Assembly (NCBI GenBank): GCA_024682115.1
Contig: JAIKZO010000058.1
Coordinates: 1 to 64,000 of the forward strand
Source of the DNA: Lachnospiraceae bacterium
Lineage (GTDB): Bacteria; Bacillota; Clostridia; Lachnospirales; Lachnospiraceae
DNA: 64,000 nucleotides
Reading direction: 5' to 3'
In this document: in pieces, positions 18,598 to 27,650 of the stretch
Position numbering within the stretch: position 1 is the first letter of the stretch
How the letters are laid out: each line of letters opens with the position of its first letter
Position numbers and translations under genes: made by a program
Notes under the pieces: model-generated
The model's input: the letters and a program-made list of their open reading frames with translations, nothing else
Told to the model about the DNA's origin: nothing
Databases searched by the model: none

Positions 18598-20649
18598 ATG
18601 AGGAGAAATAAGATCCATCGTTTTATCATTGCGATGATAACGATAGCAGCAATAGGACTCATAATTGACAGTGCGTCGGAAAACTGGGAGTTTTGGGTTA
18701 CTCCGCTTATGATCATCGGTACTATAGGTATGTGGGTCATCCATTTCGGTCAGTTTCTGAACGAACAAAGCAGAGAAATGATATACCTGTTCTTCGGGAT
18801 GTTTCTTGCGTTCTTTCATGGTGTACACGAAACGAGTTTTTTTGATGTGTGCTCAGTCATGGCTTTAATGCTGGTTCTGTATTCGCTATACGACAGATTA
18901 TATGCTTTGAATCTTATACTGATCGAGTTTTTCTTTGTAATGATCATGGCGTTCTTTTTCGTTATCAGACCCGAGAACTTTTTGCTTGACATGATAAATG
19001 TATCGAGACTCGTGCTTCAGGTTGTGATCGTTCTTTCCATCTATATGATCTGCAGAATGAGTGTTATCACACGTCTTGAACAGATCGATCTTCTTAAGCA
19101 GCAAAACGCTGATATGGAAGCCACCCAAAACGATATGGAGGACTTCCTTTCCAATATCTCTCATGAACTCAGGACACCCGTAAATGTTGTAAACGGCATG
19201 TCTGAACTCATGATAAAAAGAAACGCCGGATCCGAGGCATATTCCATAAAGAATGCCGGGATAAGGATCGCATATCAGATAGAAGACGTTCAGGATTATA
19301 CGGAATGTAAAAGAAATAAGGTGATGCTCGAAGAGGAAGATTATATGAGTACATCCCTTATTAATGATGTTGTCACCGGATATAAGCTTATTGAATATAA
19401 CAAAGCTCTGGAACTTATTGTTGATATCGATCCCGAAGTCCCTACCATGATGCGCGGTGATGTTAAAAAGATCCATAAGATCTTCAGGCATCTTCTCGAA
19501 AACGCGGTCAAATTTACCAAACGCGGAGGAATCCTGGTAAGAATGTATTCGGAAGAGACCGATTACGGGATCAATCTTTGTATTGAAATGACCGATACCG
19601 GAATAGGAATGGATCAAAGAGCCATAGAGGCTATCTCCGAAGGAATGTATCAGGTCAACAAAAAACGAAATCGCAGCACCGGAGGTATCGGACTCGGACT
19701 TTTCATCGTATACGGATTTGCCCATCGGATGGGAGGTTTCGTTAAGATAGAAAGCAAGAAAGGGAACGGTACAAGAGTGCGTGTTACGATCCCTCAGAAA
19801 GTCATAAAACCCGAACCCTGTCTGGTGTTATCCAATGACTATGAAGGGGATATTCTTTTCCATGTCAGATCGGATAAATACAAGGTTCCGAAAGTGCGCG
19901 AATTTTATCGCACCATGGCAGGTAATCTGGCAACAAAGCTTCATGTCCGGCTTTACTCGGCCGAGACGATTAAAGAGATCGAAAGACTCGAAGAAAAACT
20001 GAACGTTAAGTATATCTTTATGGGTCAGGAAGAATATGAAGATAATCCCGAGTATTTCGATGAATTGAGTAAAGGGGATATCGTTGTATCCGTATCCGCA
20101 TCATCCGGGTTTAAGACCAATCCTGGAAGCAGGGTCATGATCATGCCGAAACCTCTTTATGCATATCCGGTCTTCAAGATCCTGAATGAAGGGCTTAACG
20201 CTGATAATTTTGACATTTCCGGTGAAGCTGTAAGACCGGTATTTAAAGATGTCAAAGCGCTTGTTGTCGATGATGAACCTATGAATCTCGTAGTGGCGAC
20301 AGGTTTGTTCAAAGATTATGAAATGATCATTGATACGGCCGGAAGCGGAAAAGAATCAATCAAAAAATTTAAAAATGATAATTATGATGTTGTTTTCATG
20401 GATCATATGATGCCGGAAATGGACGGAGTGGAAGCCATGAAGCATATAAAAGAGGAAGCCGGGGAGCATAACAGGAGTGTTATTGTCATTGCACTTACTG
20501 CCAATGCCGTATCAGGGGCTAAAGAGATGTTCATTAAAGAAGGTTTTGACGGATTCATCGCAAAACCTATAAATACGGCCGACTTCGAAAGAGTAATGAT
20601 GAAACTTCTTCCGGAACTTTCTTCCGTAAAGGGAGGTGAAACGGCATGA
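18598..20649 (+). CDS. Membrane hybrid histidine kinase with degenerate receiver-like segment and C-terminal REC, no Hpt
   Basis: NISHELRTPVNVVNGMSEL; STGGIGLGLFIV; ALVVDDEPMNLVVATG...DVVFMDHMMPEMDG. Confidence 0.9.
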   Translation: MRRNKIHRFIIAMITIAAIGLIIDSASENWEFWVTPLMIIGTIGMWVIHFGQFLNEQSREMIYLFFGMFLAFFHGVHETSFFDVCSVMALMLVLYSLYDRLYALNLILIEFFFVMIMAFFFVIRPENFLLDMINVSRLVLQVVIVLSIYMICRMSVITRLEQIDLLKQQNADMEATQNDMEDFLSNISHELRTPVNVVNGMSELMIKRNAGSEAYSIKNAGIRIAYQIEDVQDYTECKRNKVMLEEEDYMSTSLINDVVTGYKLIEYNKALELIVDIDPEVPTMMRGDVKKIHKIFRHLLENAVKFTKRGGILVRMYSEETDYGINLCIEMTDTGIGMDQRAIEAISEGMYQVNKKRNRSTGGIGLGLFIVYGFAHRMGGFVKIESKKGNGTRVRVTIPQKVIKPEPCLVLSNDYEGDILFHVRSDKYKVPKVREFYRTMAGNLATKLHVRLYSAETIKEIERLEEKLNVKYIFMGQEEYEDNPEYFDELSKGDIVVSVSASSGFKTNPGSRVMIMPKPLYAYPVFKILNEGLNADNFDISGEAVRPVFKDVKALVVDDEPMNLVVATGLFKDYEMIIDTAGSGKESIKKFKNDNYDVVFMDHMMPEMDGVEAMKHIKEEAGEHNRSVIVIALTANAVSGAKEMFIKEGFDGFIAKPINTADFERVMMKLLPELSSVKGGETA

Positions 20650-23600
20650 TAAGAAAAGTGATAAAAGATATCTATGCTGCTATAAAAGATCCCGGACGGG
20701 AGATAAAGGAACGTGTTTTTCTGCACATTTCTTTTATAGCCGTTATTTCTGCGATAATAGCACTTATCGGAGATATCGTTTTCGGAGAAAACATATTTGA
20801 GATAATCACCCTGGCCGGCGTGATAGTTTTTATTCCGGTTATTACCGTAATATGTATGTATAAGAATAAAATGTCTCTGGCGGTCAATATCCTTTCGCTC
20901 GGTTTTGTCGCGATAGTTCTTCCCGCGCTTTTTTTCTTCGGAGGCGGTGTTGAAGGCGGCGGTATTATTTGGGTTATATTTATATTCGTATACGTAGGGT
21001 TGTTACTGTCTGGAAAACTCAAAGCTGTTGTTCTTTTCCTACTGTTGGCTTTATCCGCTGCTTTTTATCTGATCGGATATTATCATCCGGAGCTTGTTCA
21101 TACTCATTCCAGGGAAGTTTTTTATATTGATTCATTCATATCCCTCATTCTGGTGGCGGTTGTCTGCCTTACGATGGCATGGTTCCAGAATCAGCTTTTT
21201 ATAGAAGAAAATCTTCGTGCAAAGAAAGAAGCTGAAAGAGCAGAGGATCTTACCCGGGCTCAGAACAGATTTTTCTCCAGCATGAGCCATGAGATTAGAA
21301 CTCCGATCAACTCGATCCTTGGATTGAACGAGCTCATATTGCGCGACCAGACGGCATCCGAAGAGATCGTTAAAGATGCTTCCGGTATCCAGGGGGCAGG
21401 TAAAATGCTCCTTGCACTCATTAATGATATTCTTGATTTTTCAAAGATGGAAGCAGGAAGCATGGATATCGTACCTGTTGATTATAATGTCGGGAACATG
21501 CTTTCAGAGATCGTTAACATGATCTGGTTAAGGGCGCATGATAAGGGGCTGGGATTTAATGTCAGTATCGATCCCGAAGTTCCGTCTGTCCTGTATGGTG
21601 ATGAAGTCAGGATAAAGCAGGTTATAATAAACCTTCTTAACAATGCGGTCAAATATACACAGGAAGGTTCTGTTTCTCTTCACATCGAAAGTGATGACAA
21701 TGACGGAGACTCGGTCATTTTACGTATTTCGATCTCCGATACGGGGATGGGTATCAAAAAAGAAGCTATTCCGTTCCTTTTTGATGCGTTTAAGAGAGTC
21801 GATGAAGAAAAGAACATGTATATAGAAGGAACCGGACTGGGGCTCAGTATCGTTAAGCAGATAGTTGAATTGATGAACGGTACGGTTTCAGTTAACAGTG
21901 TATACGGCGAAGGATCGATGTTTACCGTTGAACTGAAACAGCAGATCACGAATAATACCGGCATCGGCGAACTCAATATCCATAATCAGCAAAGCATAAA
22001 AAGAAACGTGTATACGAGCAGCTTTACGGCACCTGAAGCAAGTATACTCATTGTTGATGATAACGAGATGAACCTCGAGGTGGAATGCAAACTCCTTTCA
22101 GAGACCGAAATGTTCATTGATAAAGCTTTAAGCGGTAAAGAAGCGCTGGAAAAGACATTAAAAAGACATTACGATACCATTCTTATGGATCATCTTATGC
22201 CCGAGATGGACGGTATAGAATGCCTTAATCTTATCAGAGATCAGGAAGGCGGATTAAACAGGACTTCACCCGTGGTTGTGCTGACGGCTAATGCAGGCAG
22301 TGATAACAGAGAGCTTTATAACCGCGCTGGATTTGACGGATATCTTGTTAAGCCTGTTTCGGGAGAAGCTCTTGAAGCCACACTGATAAAGCATATAGCT
22401 AACGAAAAAATGATCATCAAAGATGCCAAGATGTCCGGAGACCGTGAAGATATCAATACGTTAGTCGGATATTCGGGAAAGGTTCCGGTCATCATAACTT
22501 CTTCTAGCATGTGTGACCTGCCTGATTCCATGATCAAACGTATCAATCTTCCCGTTATTCCGTTCCTTATCCGTACGGAAGAAGGAATATTCAAAGACGG
22601 GGAACAGATGGGCGCGGATGAACTTATAAGGTATATGAATCAGGGAAAGAAGACGATCTCTTCTCCGCCGGATGAATCAGATTACACCGAGTTTTTCGCG
22701 GATGTGCTCAGGAAAGCTCATCACGTCATTCATATCGCGCTTACAACGAGTTTAAGTGAAGACCTTAAGAGAGCGACAGAGGCAGCCAAATCTTTTGAAA
22801 ATGTTACTGTCATAAATTCCGGATGCATTTCTTCGGCTACAGGTATCATGGTCCTTATAGCTCATAAACTTGCCCAGCAGAATATGCCTGTTGAAGAGAT
22901 CACAAAGGAACTAGAGCATGTAAGAGAAAGACTTCAATGCAGCTTTGTCATTGACACAACGGAATACATGGCAAGGAGGGGTCTTATAAGTCAGGGTATT
23001 CACCGGCTTGCAAGAAATCTTAATCTTCATCCATGCCTTAAATTCAAAAACGACAGATTGGGTATAGGAGGAATCTGGACCGGAAAGACCAGGCGTGCTT
23101 ATAAGAAATATATCAATAAGGCTTTCCCTGTCGATATCATTCCGGATCCGGACATTGTATTTATCACATATGCTGATGTGCCTATAGATACACTCCTGTG
23201 GGTAAAGGAAGAGATCAGTAAGATCGCATATTTTGAGCACGTTATTTTCAAACAGGCTTCAGCCGCGATCACCTCAAACTGCGGCCCCGGAACTCTGGGT
23301 ATTTTGTATTTTGTAAAATCAAATAAATCATATAATCTTGGGTCTTATGTAGATGATCATTCTCAGGATATGCTATTAAGCAATAACGACGATCACGGAT
23401 ATGATGAAGATGATGAAACTGAAAGTGCTCCGATCACTTTCTATGATGTTACTTCGCCCGTAGAAACAGTCAATGCCAATGGAACGGAAGATGGTCTTTG
23501 GTACAGAGGAATAGAAGGCATAGACCCAGATGAAGCAATAAAGAACAGCGGATCCGAAGATGCGTTTAAGACCGTTCTTAAGATATTCTATGATTCGATT

Positions 23601-24095
23601 CCGGTAAAGTCCTCCGAACTTGAGAAGTTCTTTTCATCGGAGGATTGGAGTAACTATACTATCAAGATCCATGCGCTTAAGAGCTCGGCCAGGCTGATCG
23701 GTGCTTCAGAACTTGCGGATAAAGCCCAGCTGCTCGAAGATGCCGGGAAAGCATCGGATAAGGATTATATAGGCGAAAATCACGATCCTTTTATGAAAGA
23801 CTATCTGAAGTTTAAAGATATTCTCAGAGAGATATTTGAAGATGACGGAGGAAAAACCGATGATATTCGAGGGGATAATACAAAACCGGTAGCTGACGAC
23901 TCTCTTATGAAGGGAGTGTATGAAGGGCTTAAGGAAGCGGCCGAAGCGATGGATTGTGATGCGATAGATGAGATATTCGGTGAACTGAAGGATTATTCCA
24001 TTCCTGATAAAGAGAAGGCAAAATATGATTTGATCATTGAAAAAGCCGGTAACTTTGATTATGAAGGGATACTTGAAGTTTTGGCTCGGGATTAG
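20646..24095 (+). CDS. Membrane hybrid histidine kinase: HisKA, HATPase, REC, DegV domain, Hpt, C-terminal tail
   Basis: SMSHEIRTPINSILGLNEL; DTILMDHLMPEMDG; VIITSSSMCDLPDSMIKRINLPVIPFLIRTEEGIFKDGEQM...KTISSPP...IALTTSLSEDLKRATEAA...TTEYMARRGLISQG...NCGPGTLGILYF (DegV); IHALKSSARLIGA (Hpt); ATGA overlap with the preceding gene. Confidence 0.92.
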   Translation: MIRKVIKDIYAAIKDPGREIKERVFLHISFIAVISAIIALIGDIVFGENIFEIITLAGVIVFIPVITVICMYKNKMSLAVNILSLGFVAIVLPALFFFGGGVEGGGIIWVIFIFVYVGLLLSGKLKAVVLFLLLALSAAFYLIGYYHPELVHTHSREVFYIDSFISLILVAVVCLTMAWFQNQLFIEENLRAKKEAERAEDLTRAQNRFFSSMSHEIRTPINSILGLNELILRDQTASEEIVKDASGIQGAGKMLLALINDILDFSKMEAGSMDIVPVDYNVGNMLSEIVNMIWLRAHDKGLGFNVSIDPEVPSVLYGDEVRIKQVIINLLNNAVKYTQEGSVSLHIESDDNDGDSVILRISISDTGMGIKKEAIPFLFDAFKRVDEEKNMYIEGTGLGLSIVKQIVELMNGTVSVNSVYGEGSMFTVELKQQITNNTGIGELNIHNQQSIKRNVYTSSFTAPEASILIVDDNEMNLEVECKLLSETEMFIDKALSGKEALEKTLKRHYDTILMDHLMPEMDGIECLNLIRDQEGGLNRTSPVVVLTANAGSDNRELYNRAGFDGYLVKPVSGEALEATLIKHIANEKMIIKDAKMSGDREDINTLVGYSGKVPVIITSSSMCDLPDSMIKRINLPVIPFLIRTEEGIFKDGEQMGADELIRYMNQGKKTISSPPDESDYTEFFADVLRKAHHVIHIALTTSLSEDLKRATEAAKSFENVTVINSGCISSATGIMVLIAHKLAQQNMPVEEITKELEHVRERLQCSFVIDTTEYMARRGLISQGIHRLARNLNLHPCLKFKNDRLGIGGIWTGKTRRAYKKYINKAFPVDIIPDPDIVFITYADVPIDTLLWVKEEISKIAYFEHVIFKQASAAITSNCGPGTLGILYFVKSNKSYNLGSYVDDHSQDMLLSNNDDHGYDEDDETESAPITFYDVTSPVETVNANGTEDGLWYRGIEGIDPDEAIKNSGSEDAFKTVLKIFYDSIPVKSSELEKFFSSEDWSNYTIKIHALKSSARLIGASELADKAQLLEDAGKASDKDYIGENHDPFMKDYLKFKDILREIFEDDGGKTDDIRGDNTKPVADDSLMKGVYEGLKEAAEAMDCDAIDEIFGELKDYSIPDKEKAKYDLIIEKAGNFDYEGILEVLARD

Positions 24096-24122
24096 CCGTA
24101 TCGGTATGAAAGGGTAAAGTTC

Positions 24123-25646
24123 TTGGAAACGATTGTTAGGATAAATGATGCGGTAAACGGATTTGCATGGGGTACTTTCGGTCTTGTTCTCCTTTTGGGA
24201 ACAGGGCTAATATGTACAGCGATAACCGGATTTTTTCAGATAACGCATATAAGACACTGGATCAGACGAACTTTCGGAACGATAAGGAACGAGGGGAGGA
24301 TCATTAACGATGCCGGTGCGTTATCTCAATACAGAGCCTTTTGTACTGCTCTGGGCGCGACGATAGGAACCGGTAATATTGCAGGAGTTTCCACCGCGAT
24401 CTGTGTAGGCGGACCGGGGGCTGTTTTCTGGATGTGGATAGCCGCTTTCTTCGGTATGATGGTCAAATATTCGGAAAACGTTCTGGGTATCTATTACAGG
24501 AGAAGAAATACCGAAGGCGCATGGTCCGGAGGCCCAATGTATTATCTGGAAGACGGACTCGGCTCCTTAAAACACTGCAGGAAGATCGGTAAAGTTCTCG
24601 GTGTTCTGTTCTGTATTTTTACCGTCCTTGCTTCTTTTGGGATAGGAAATATGGGACAGATAAACAAGATCACGATCAACATCCAATCCACCTTTTTTTC
24701 GGATGTTGACAAAGGAATGATGCTAGGTTTCTCCCGGGTAAACATATCGATCGGTCTGTTTCTGATGATCGCCGCAGCTGTCATCATACTCGGAGGATTC
24801 AGAAGGCTTGCGGCCGTATCCGAAAAGATCATTCCGTTTATGTGCGTGATCTATATCCTGGGATGCCTTGTGATCATAGTTTTGCATATAAAGATGCTGC
24901 CTTCCGTTTTCGCTTCCATATTCAGGTTCGCGCTCGGCCCCGATGCGGTTAAAGGCGGTGTGGCAGGTACCGCGATACAACTTGCATTTAATACGATCAA
25001 GAACGGATGCAAAAGAGGTGTTTTTTCAAATGAAGCAGGGCTCGGTTCTTCCGTAATGGTTCACAGTAACAGTTGCGCCAGAGAACCGGTAAAACAGGGA
25101 ATGTGGGGAATGGCGGAGGTATTCCTTGACACCATCTTTATCTGCACGATGACTGCTGTCGTTGTTTTAAGTTCCGGAGCTATCGACCTTGGTACAGGTA
25201 TTGTCGCGGAAGGAACAAATGATGCGACCTTGGTTGCCAAGGCCTTTGGAAATTCGCTCGGCAGACCCGGTGAATGGTTTGTGGTATTGGCGATCACACT
25301 GTTTGCTTTCACGACGGTTTTGGGATGGTCGTATTACGGTGCAAAGGTTACTGAGTATCTCTTTGGAGTCAGGATCGCAAAGCTCTATAGATTTGTATTT
25401 ATCATACTGGTCGTTTTTGGCGCGGTCATGGAATCAAATCTCGCCTGGGACATCTCGGATACTTTTAACGGTCTTATGATGATTCCTAACCTTATCGGCG
25501 TGATAACATTGACACCGCTTATCATAAAACTGACAAAGAACTATACAGACAGAAGAATAAGAAAAATGGATATTCCGGCTATGCTTTCATACGATCCTGA
25601 TATCGAACGGGATGCGCTGAAAGCTGTTCAGAAGGGCGCAGATTAA
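24123..25646 (+). CDS. Sodium:alanine symporter (AGCS) family protein, TTG start
   Basis: GLICTAITGFFQITHIRHWIRRTFG...GTGNIAGVSTAICVGGPGAVFWMWIAAFFGMMVKYSE...FSNEAGLGSSVMVHSNS. Confidence 0.95.
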   Translation: METIVRINDAVNGFAWGTFGLVLLLGTGLICTAITGFFQITHIRHWIRRTFGTIRNEGRIINDAGALSQYRAFCTALGATIGTGNIAGVSTAICVGGPGAVFWMWIAAFFGMMVKYSENVLGIYYRRRNTEGAWSGGPMYYLEDGLGSLKHCRKIGKVLGVLFCIFTVLASFGIGNMGQINKITINIQSTFFSDVDKGMMLGFSRVNISIGLFLMIAAAVIILGGFRRLAAVSEKIIPFMCVIYILGCLVIIVLHIKMLPSVFASIFRFALGPDAVKGGVAGTAIQLAFNTIKNGCKRGVFSNEAGLGSSVMVHSNSCAREPVKQGMWGMAEVFLDTIFICTMTAVVVLSSGAIDLGTGIVAEGTNDATLVAKAFGNSLGRPGEWFVVLAITLFAFTTVLGWSYYGAKVTEYLFGVRIAKLYRFVFIILVVFGAVMESNLAWDISDTFNGLMMIPNLIGVITLTPLIIKLTKNYTDRRIRKMDIPAMLSYDPDIERDALKAVQKGAD

Positions 25647-25739
25647 AAGATCGGATGATCGGATCCGGAATTTATTCGTTTTCACGTACCGGGGTTTGTG
25701 TTAAAATAAAAAAGTCTATACGAATTTGGTAAAAGAGGT

Positions 25740-26525
25740 TTGACAATGGGTACGATATCTAAAAACGTAGTTATAGTTTTATATCAATACAGCGTGGTGG
25801 TCAAAGGCATTGAAAACAAGCTTAAGGACCTTGGTTACCATGTTGATATTGTTACCGAGAAATATGATATTATCAGAGATTTTACATCGACTACGCCTTT
25901 GTTCATTGTTTATCTTCCCGGAGATATCAGAGGAGACATACATAAGGTCAAGGTTTTATCCAATGTGTGCGGAATGGTTGTTGAAGGCGGCCGAAATCTG
26001 ATAATCATAGGCGATTATCAGCAAAAAGACGATATAAACGAAGCCGTTCCTCAAAGTCGTGAATCAAGATGGGTAGACAGACCTGTTGACCTTGAAAAAT
26101 TAGGAAATCTTGTTGATGAATTTTATGTTACCGAAGAAGAGGTTTCGAATTCGAAAAAGAGGATACTTATCGTTGATGACGATCCTTCTTATGCCAAAAT
26201 GGTCAGGGAATGGATCAAGGAAGTATACAGGGTAGATATTGTGACTGCAGGTATGCAGGCGATAAGTTTTCTCTTGAAGGTGAAGGAATCGGAGAAGGTA
26301 AATCTGATCCTGCTGGATTATGAGATGCCTGTTGTAGACGGACCCCAGGTACTTCAGATGTTAAGGCAGGATCCTGCGACCGCTAATATTCCGGTTATAT
26401 TCCTTACGGGTAATGGAACCAAGGAAGCCGTTGCAAGGGTAATGGAACTTAAACCCGACGGATATATACTTAAGTCCACGACAAGAGAGAACCTTATGGG
26501 TTATCTGTACAGTAAGCTTAAGTGA
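25740..26525 (+). CDS. Response regulator without output domain, degenerate receiver-like N-terminus plus REC
   Basis: RILIVDDDPSYAKMVREWIKEVY...VNLILLDYEMPVVDGPQVLQML; paralog of 9344-10102. Confidence 0.88.
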   Translation: MTMGTISKNVVIVLYQYSVVVKGIENKLKDLGYHVDIVTEKYDIIRDFTSTTPLFIVYLPGDIRGDIHKVKVLSNVCGMVVEGGRNLIIIGDYQQKDDINEAVPQSRESRWVDRPVDLEKLGNLVDEFYVTEEEVSNSKKRILIVDDDPSYAKMVREWIKEVYRVDIVTAGMQAISFLLKVKESEKVNLILLDYEMPVVDGPQVLQMLRQDPATANIPVIFLTGNGTKEAVARVMELKPDGYILKSTTRENLMGYLYSKLK

Positions 26526-26535
26526 CAGTTTAGCT

Positions 26536-26592
<57 letters not shown>

Positions 26593-26608
<16 letters not shown>

Positions 26609-26682
26609 TTTATTCTAAAAATTTTTTTCACTTGAACCCATGACTTGCTGCACCTGTTTGCGGAGTCCGGCTAGCTCCATTT
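26593..26682. repeat. 19-bp direct repeat AGTCCGGCTAGCTCCATTT (26593-26611 and 26664-26682) duplicating the tRNA-Ala 3' end
   Basis: Exact identity by reading. Confidence 0.9.
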
Positions 26683-27650
26683 TCGTATATTTTTTCGATG
26701 AAGGATCGTATTTCTTCCCAGGCTTCTTTTGCTTCAGGGAAGGCTTCCAGACCTAATTGAAATACATGAAACATTCCGGGGTAAGTGTGAGAGATCACGT
26801 TTACCCCTTCTTTTTCAGCTTTTTCGGCAGCTAAGACCGTGTCATCAAGCAGCATCTCCAATTCGCCTACCTGCATGAGCATGGGAGGAAAATCCCTGAA
26901 CGAACCGAAGATGGGGGAGATATAAGGATTTTGCGGATCGTTATCTCCGTAGTATCCCTTTTTATATACCAGAGTGTGCTTTGTTCCACCGAAAACAGGG
27001 TCGGAGTCAAAGTTTTCGCTGTAGGAATCGCCACTTTTTGTAAGATCGGTCCATGCGGACATTGTGATGATGCCGGCAGGGAGAGGAAGATCGTGATCCC
27101 TTAAGTACATTACAAGGCAAAGGGAGAGTCCGCCACCTGCCGAATCTCCGGAAATGATGATGTTTTTGGATAGATATCCCTGTGAAAGAAGCCAGTTGTA
27201 TGTTGCTACGGCATCTTCCAAAGCGGCCGGATAGGGGTCGCCGGGGGCTACGCGGTAATCAGGACTTACTACATCGAAGCCGTTCGTAATGATGTTGTAA
27301 TATGTTGCTACGGCACGATATGTATTATGGAGCTTGCCGTAATAACCGCCGCCGTGTAGCTGAAGAATCACTTTTCTTACGGCTTTTCTGGTCTCGTCAT
27401 CATTTCTGCGTAGAAGTTCAAACCTGAATTTTCCCAAATCGACCACGTCATTTTTCAGAGTGTCCGGGAAGCGCCATTTATGTTCATGCTCGCTTATCAG
27501 GTTTTGAAGTATGCCGTTCACTCTGAGTGTCCCGATAACGGGCATGTGATTGGCAACTTTAACTATCCTTCGGGCGGTCTTTCCCCTAAGGCTTATATCT
27601 TCTTTTGTTGAAACCGGATCATGACCGGTGTTATTTGTGTTATCAGTCAT
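26628..27650 (-). CDS. Alpha/beta hydrolase (esterase/lipase type)
   Basis: LQLHGGGYYGKLHNTY...IISGDSAGGGLSLCLVMYLRDHDLPLPAGIITMSAWTDLT...HTYPGMFHVFQ (HGGG oxyanion, GDSAGG nucleophile elbow). Confidence 0.92.
   Translation of the reverse strand: MTDNTNNTGHDPVSTKEDISLRGKTARRIVKVANHMPVIGTLRVNGILQNLISEHEHKWRFPDTLKNDVVDLGKFRFELLRRNDDETRKAVRKVILQLHGGGYYGKLHNTYRAVATYYNIITNGFDVVSPDYRVAPGDPYPAALEDAVATYNWLLSQGYLSKNIIISGDSAGGGLSLCLVMYLRDHDLPLPAGIITMSAWTDLTKSGDSYSENFDSDPVFGGTKHTLVYKKGYYGDNDPQNPYISPIFGSFRDFPPMLMQVGELEMLLDDTVLAAEKAEKEGVNVISHTYPGMFHVFQLGLEAFPEAKEAWEEIRSFIEKIYENGASRTPQTGAASHGFK

Noticed and set aside
18898-19725. 275-aa minus-strand ORF
   Set aside because: Antisense to a well-supported hybrid kinase
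25647-25739. Riboswitch in front of the second receiver gene
   Set aside because: Only 93 bp with an ordinary promoter-like AT tract; no recognisable aptamer structure
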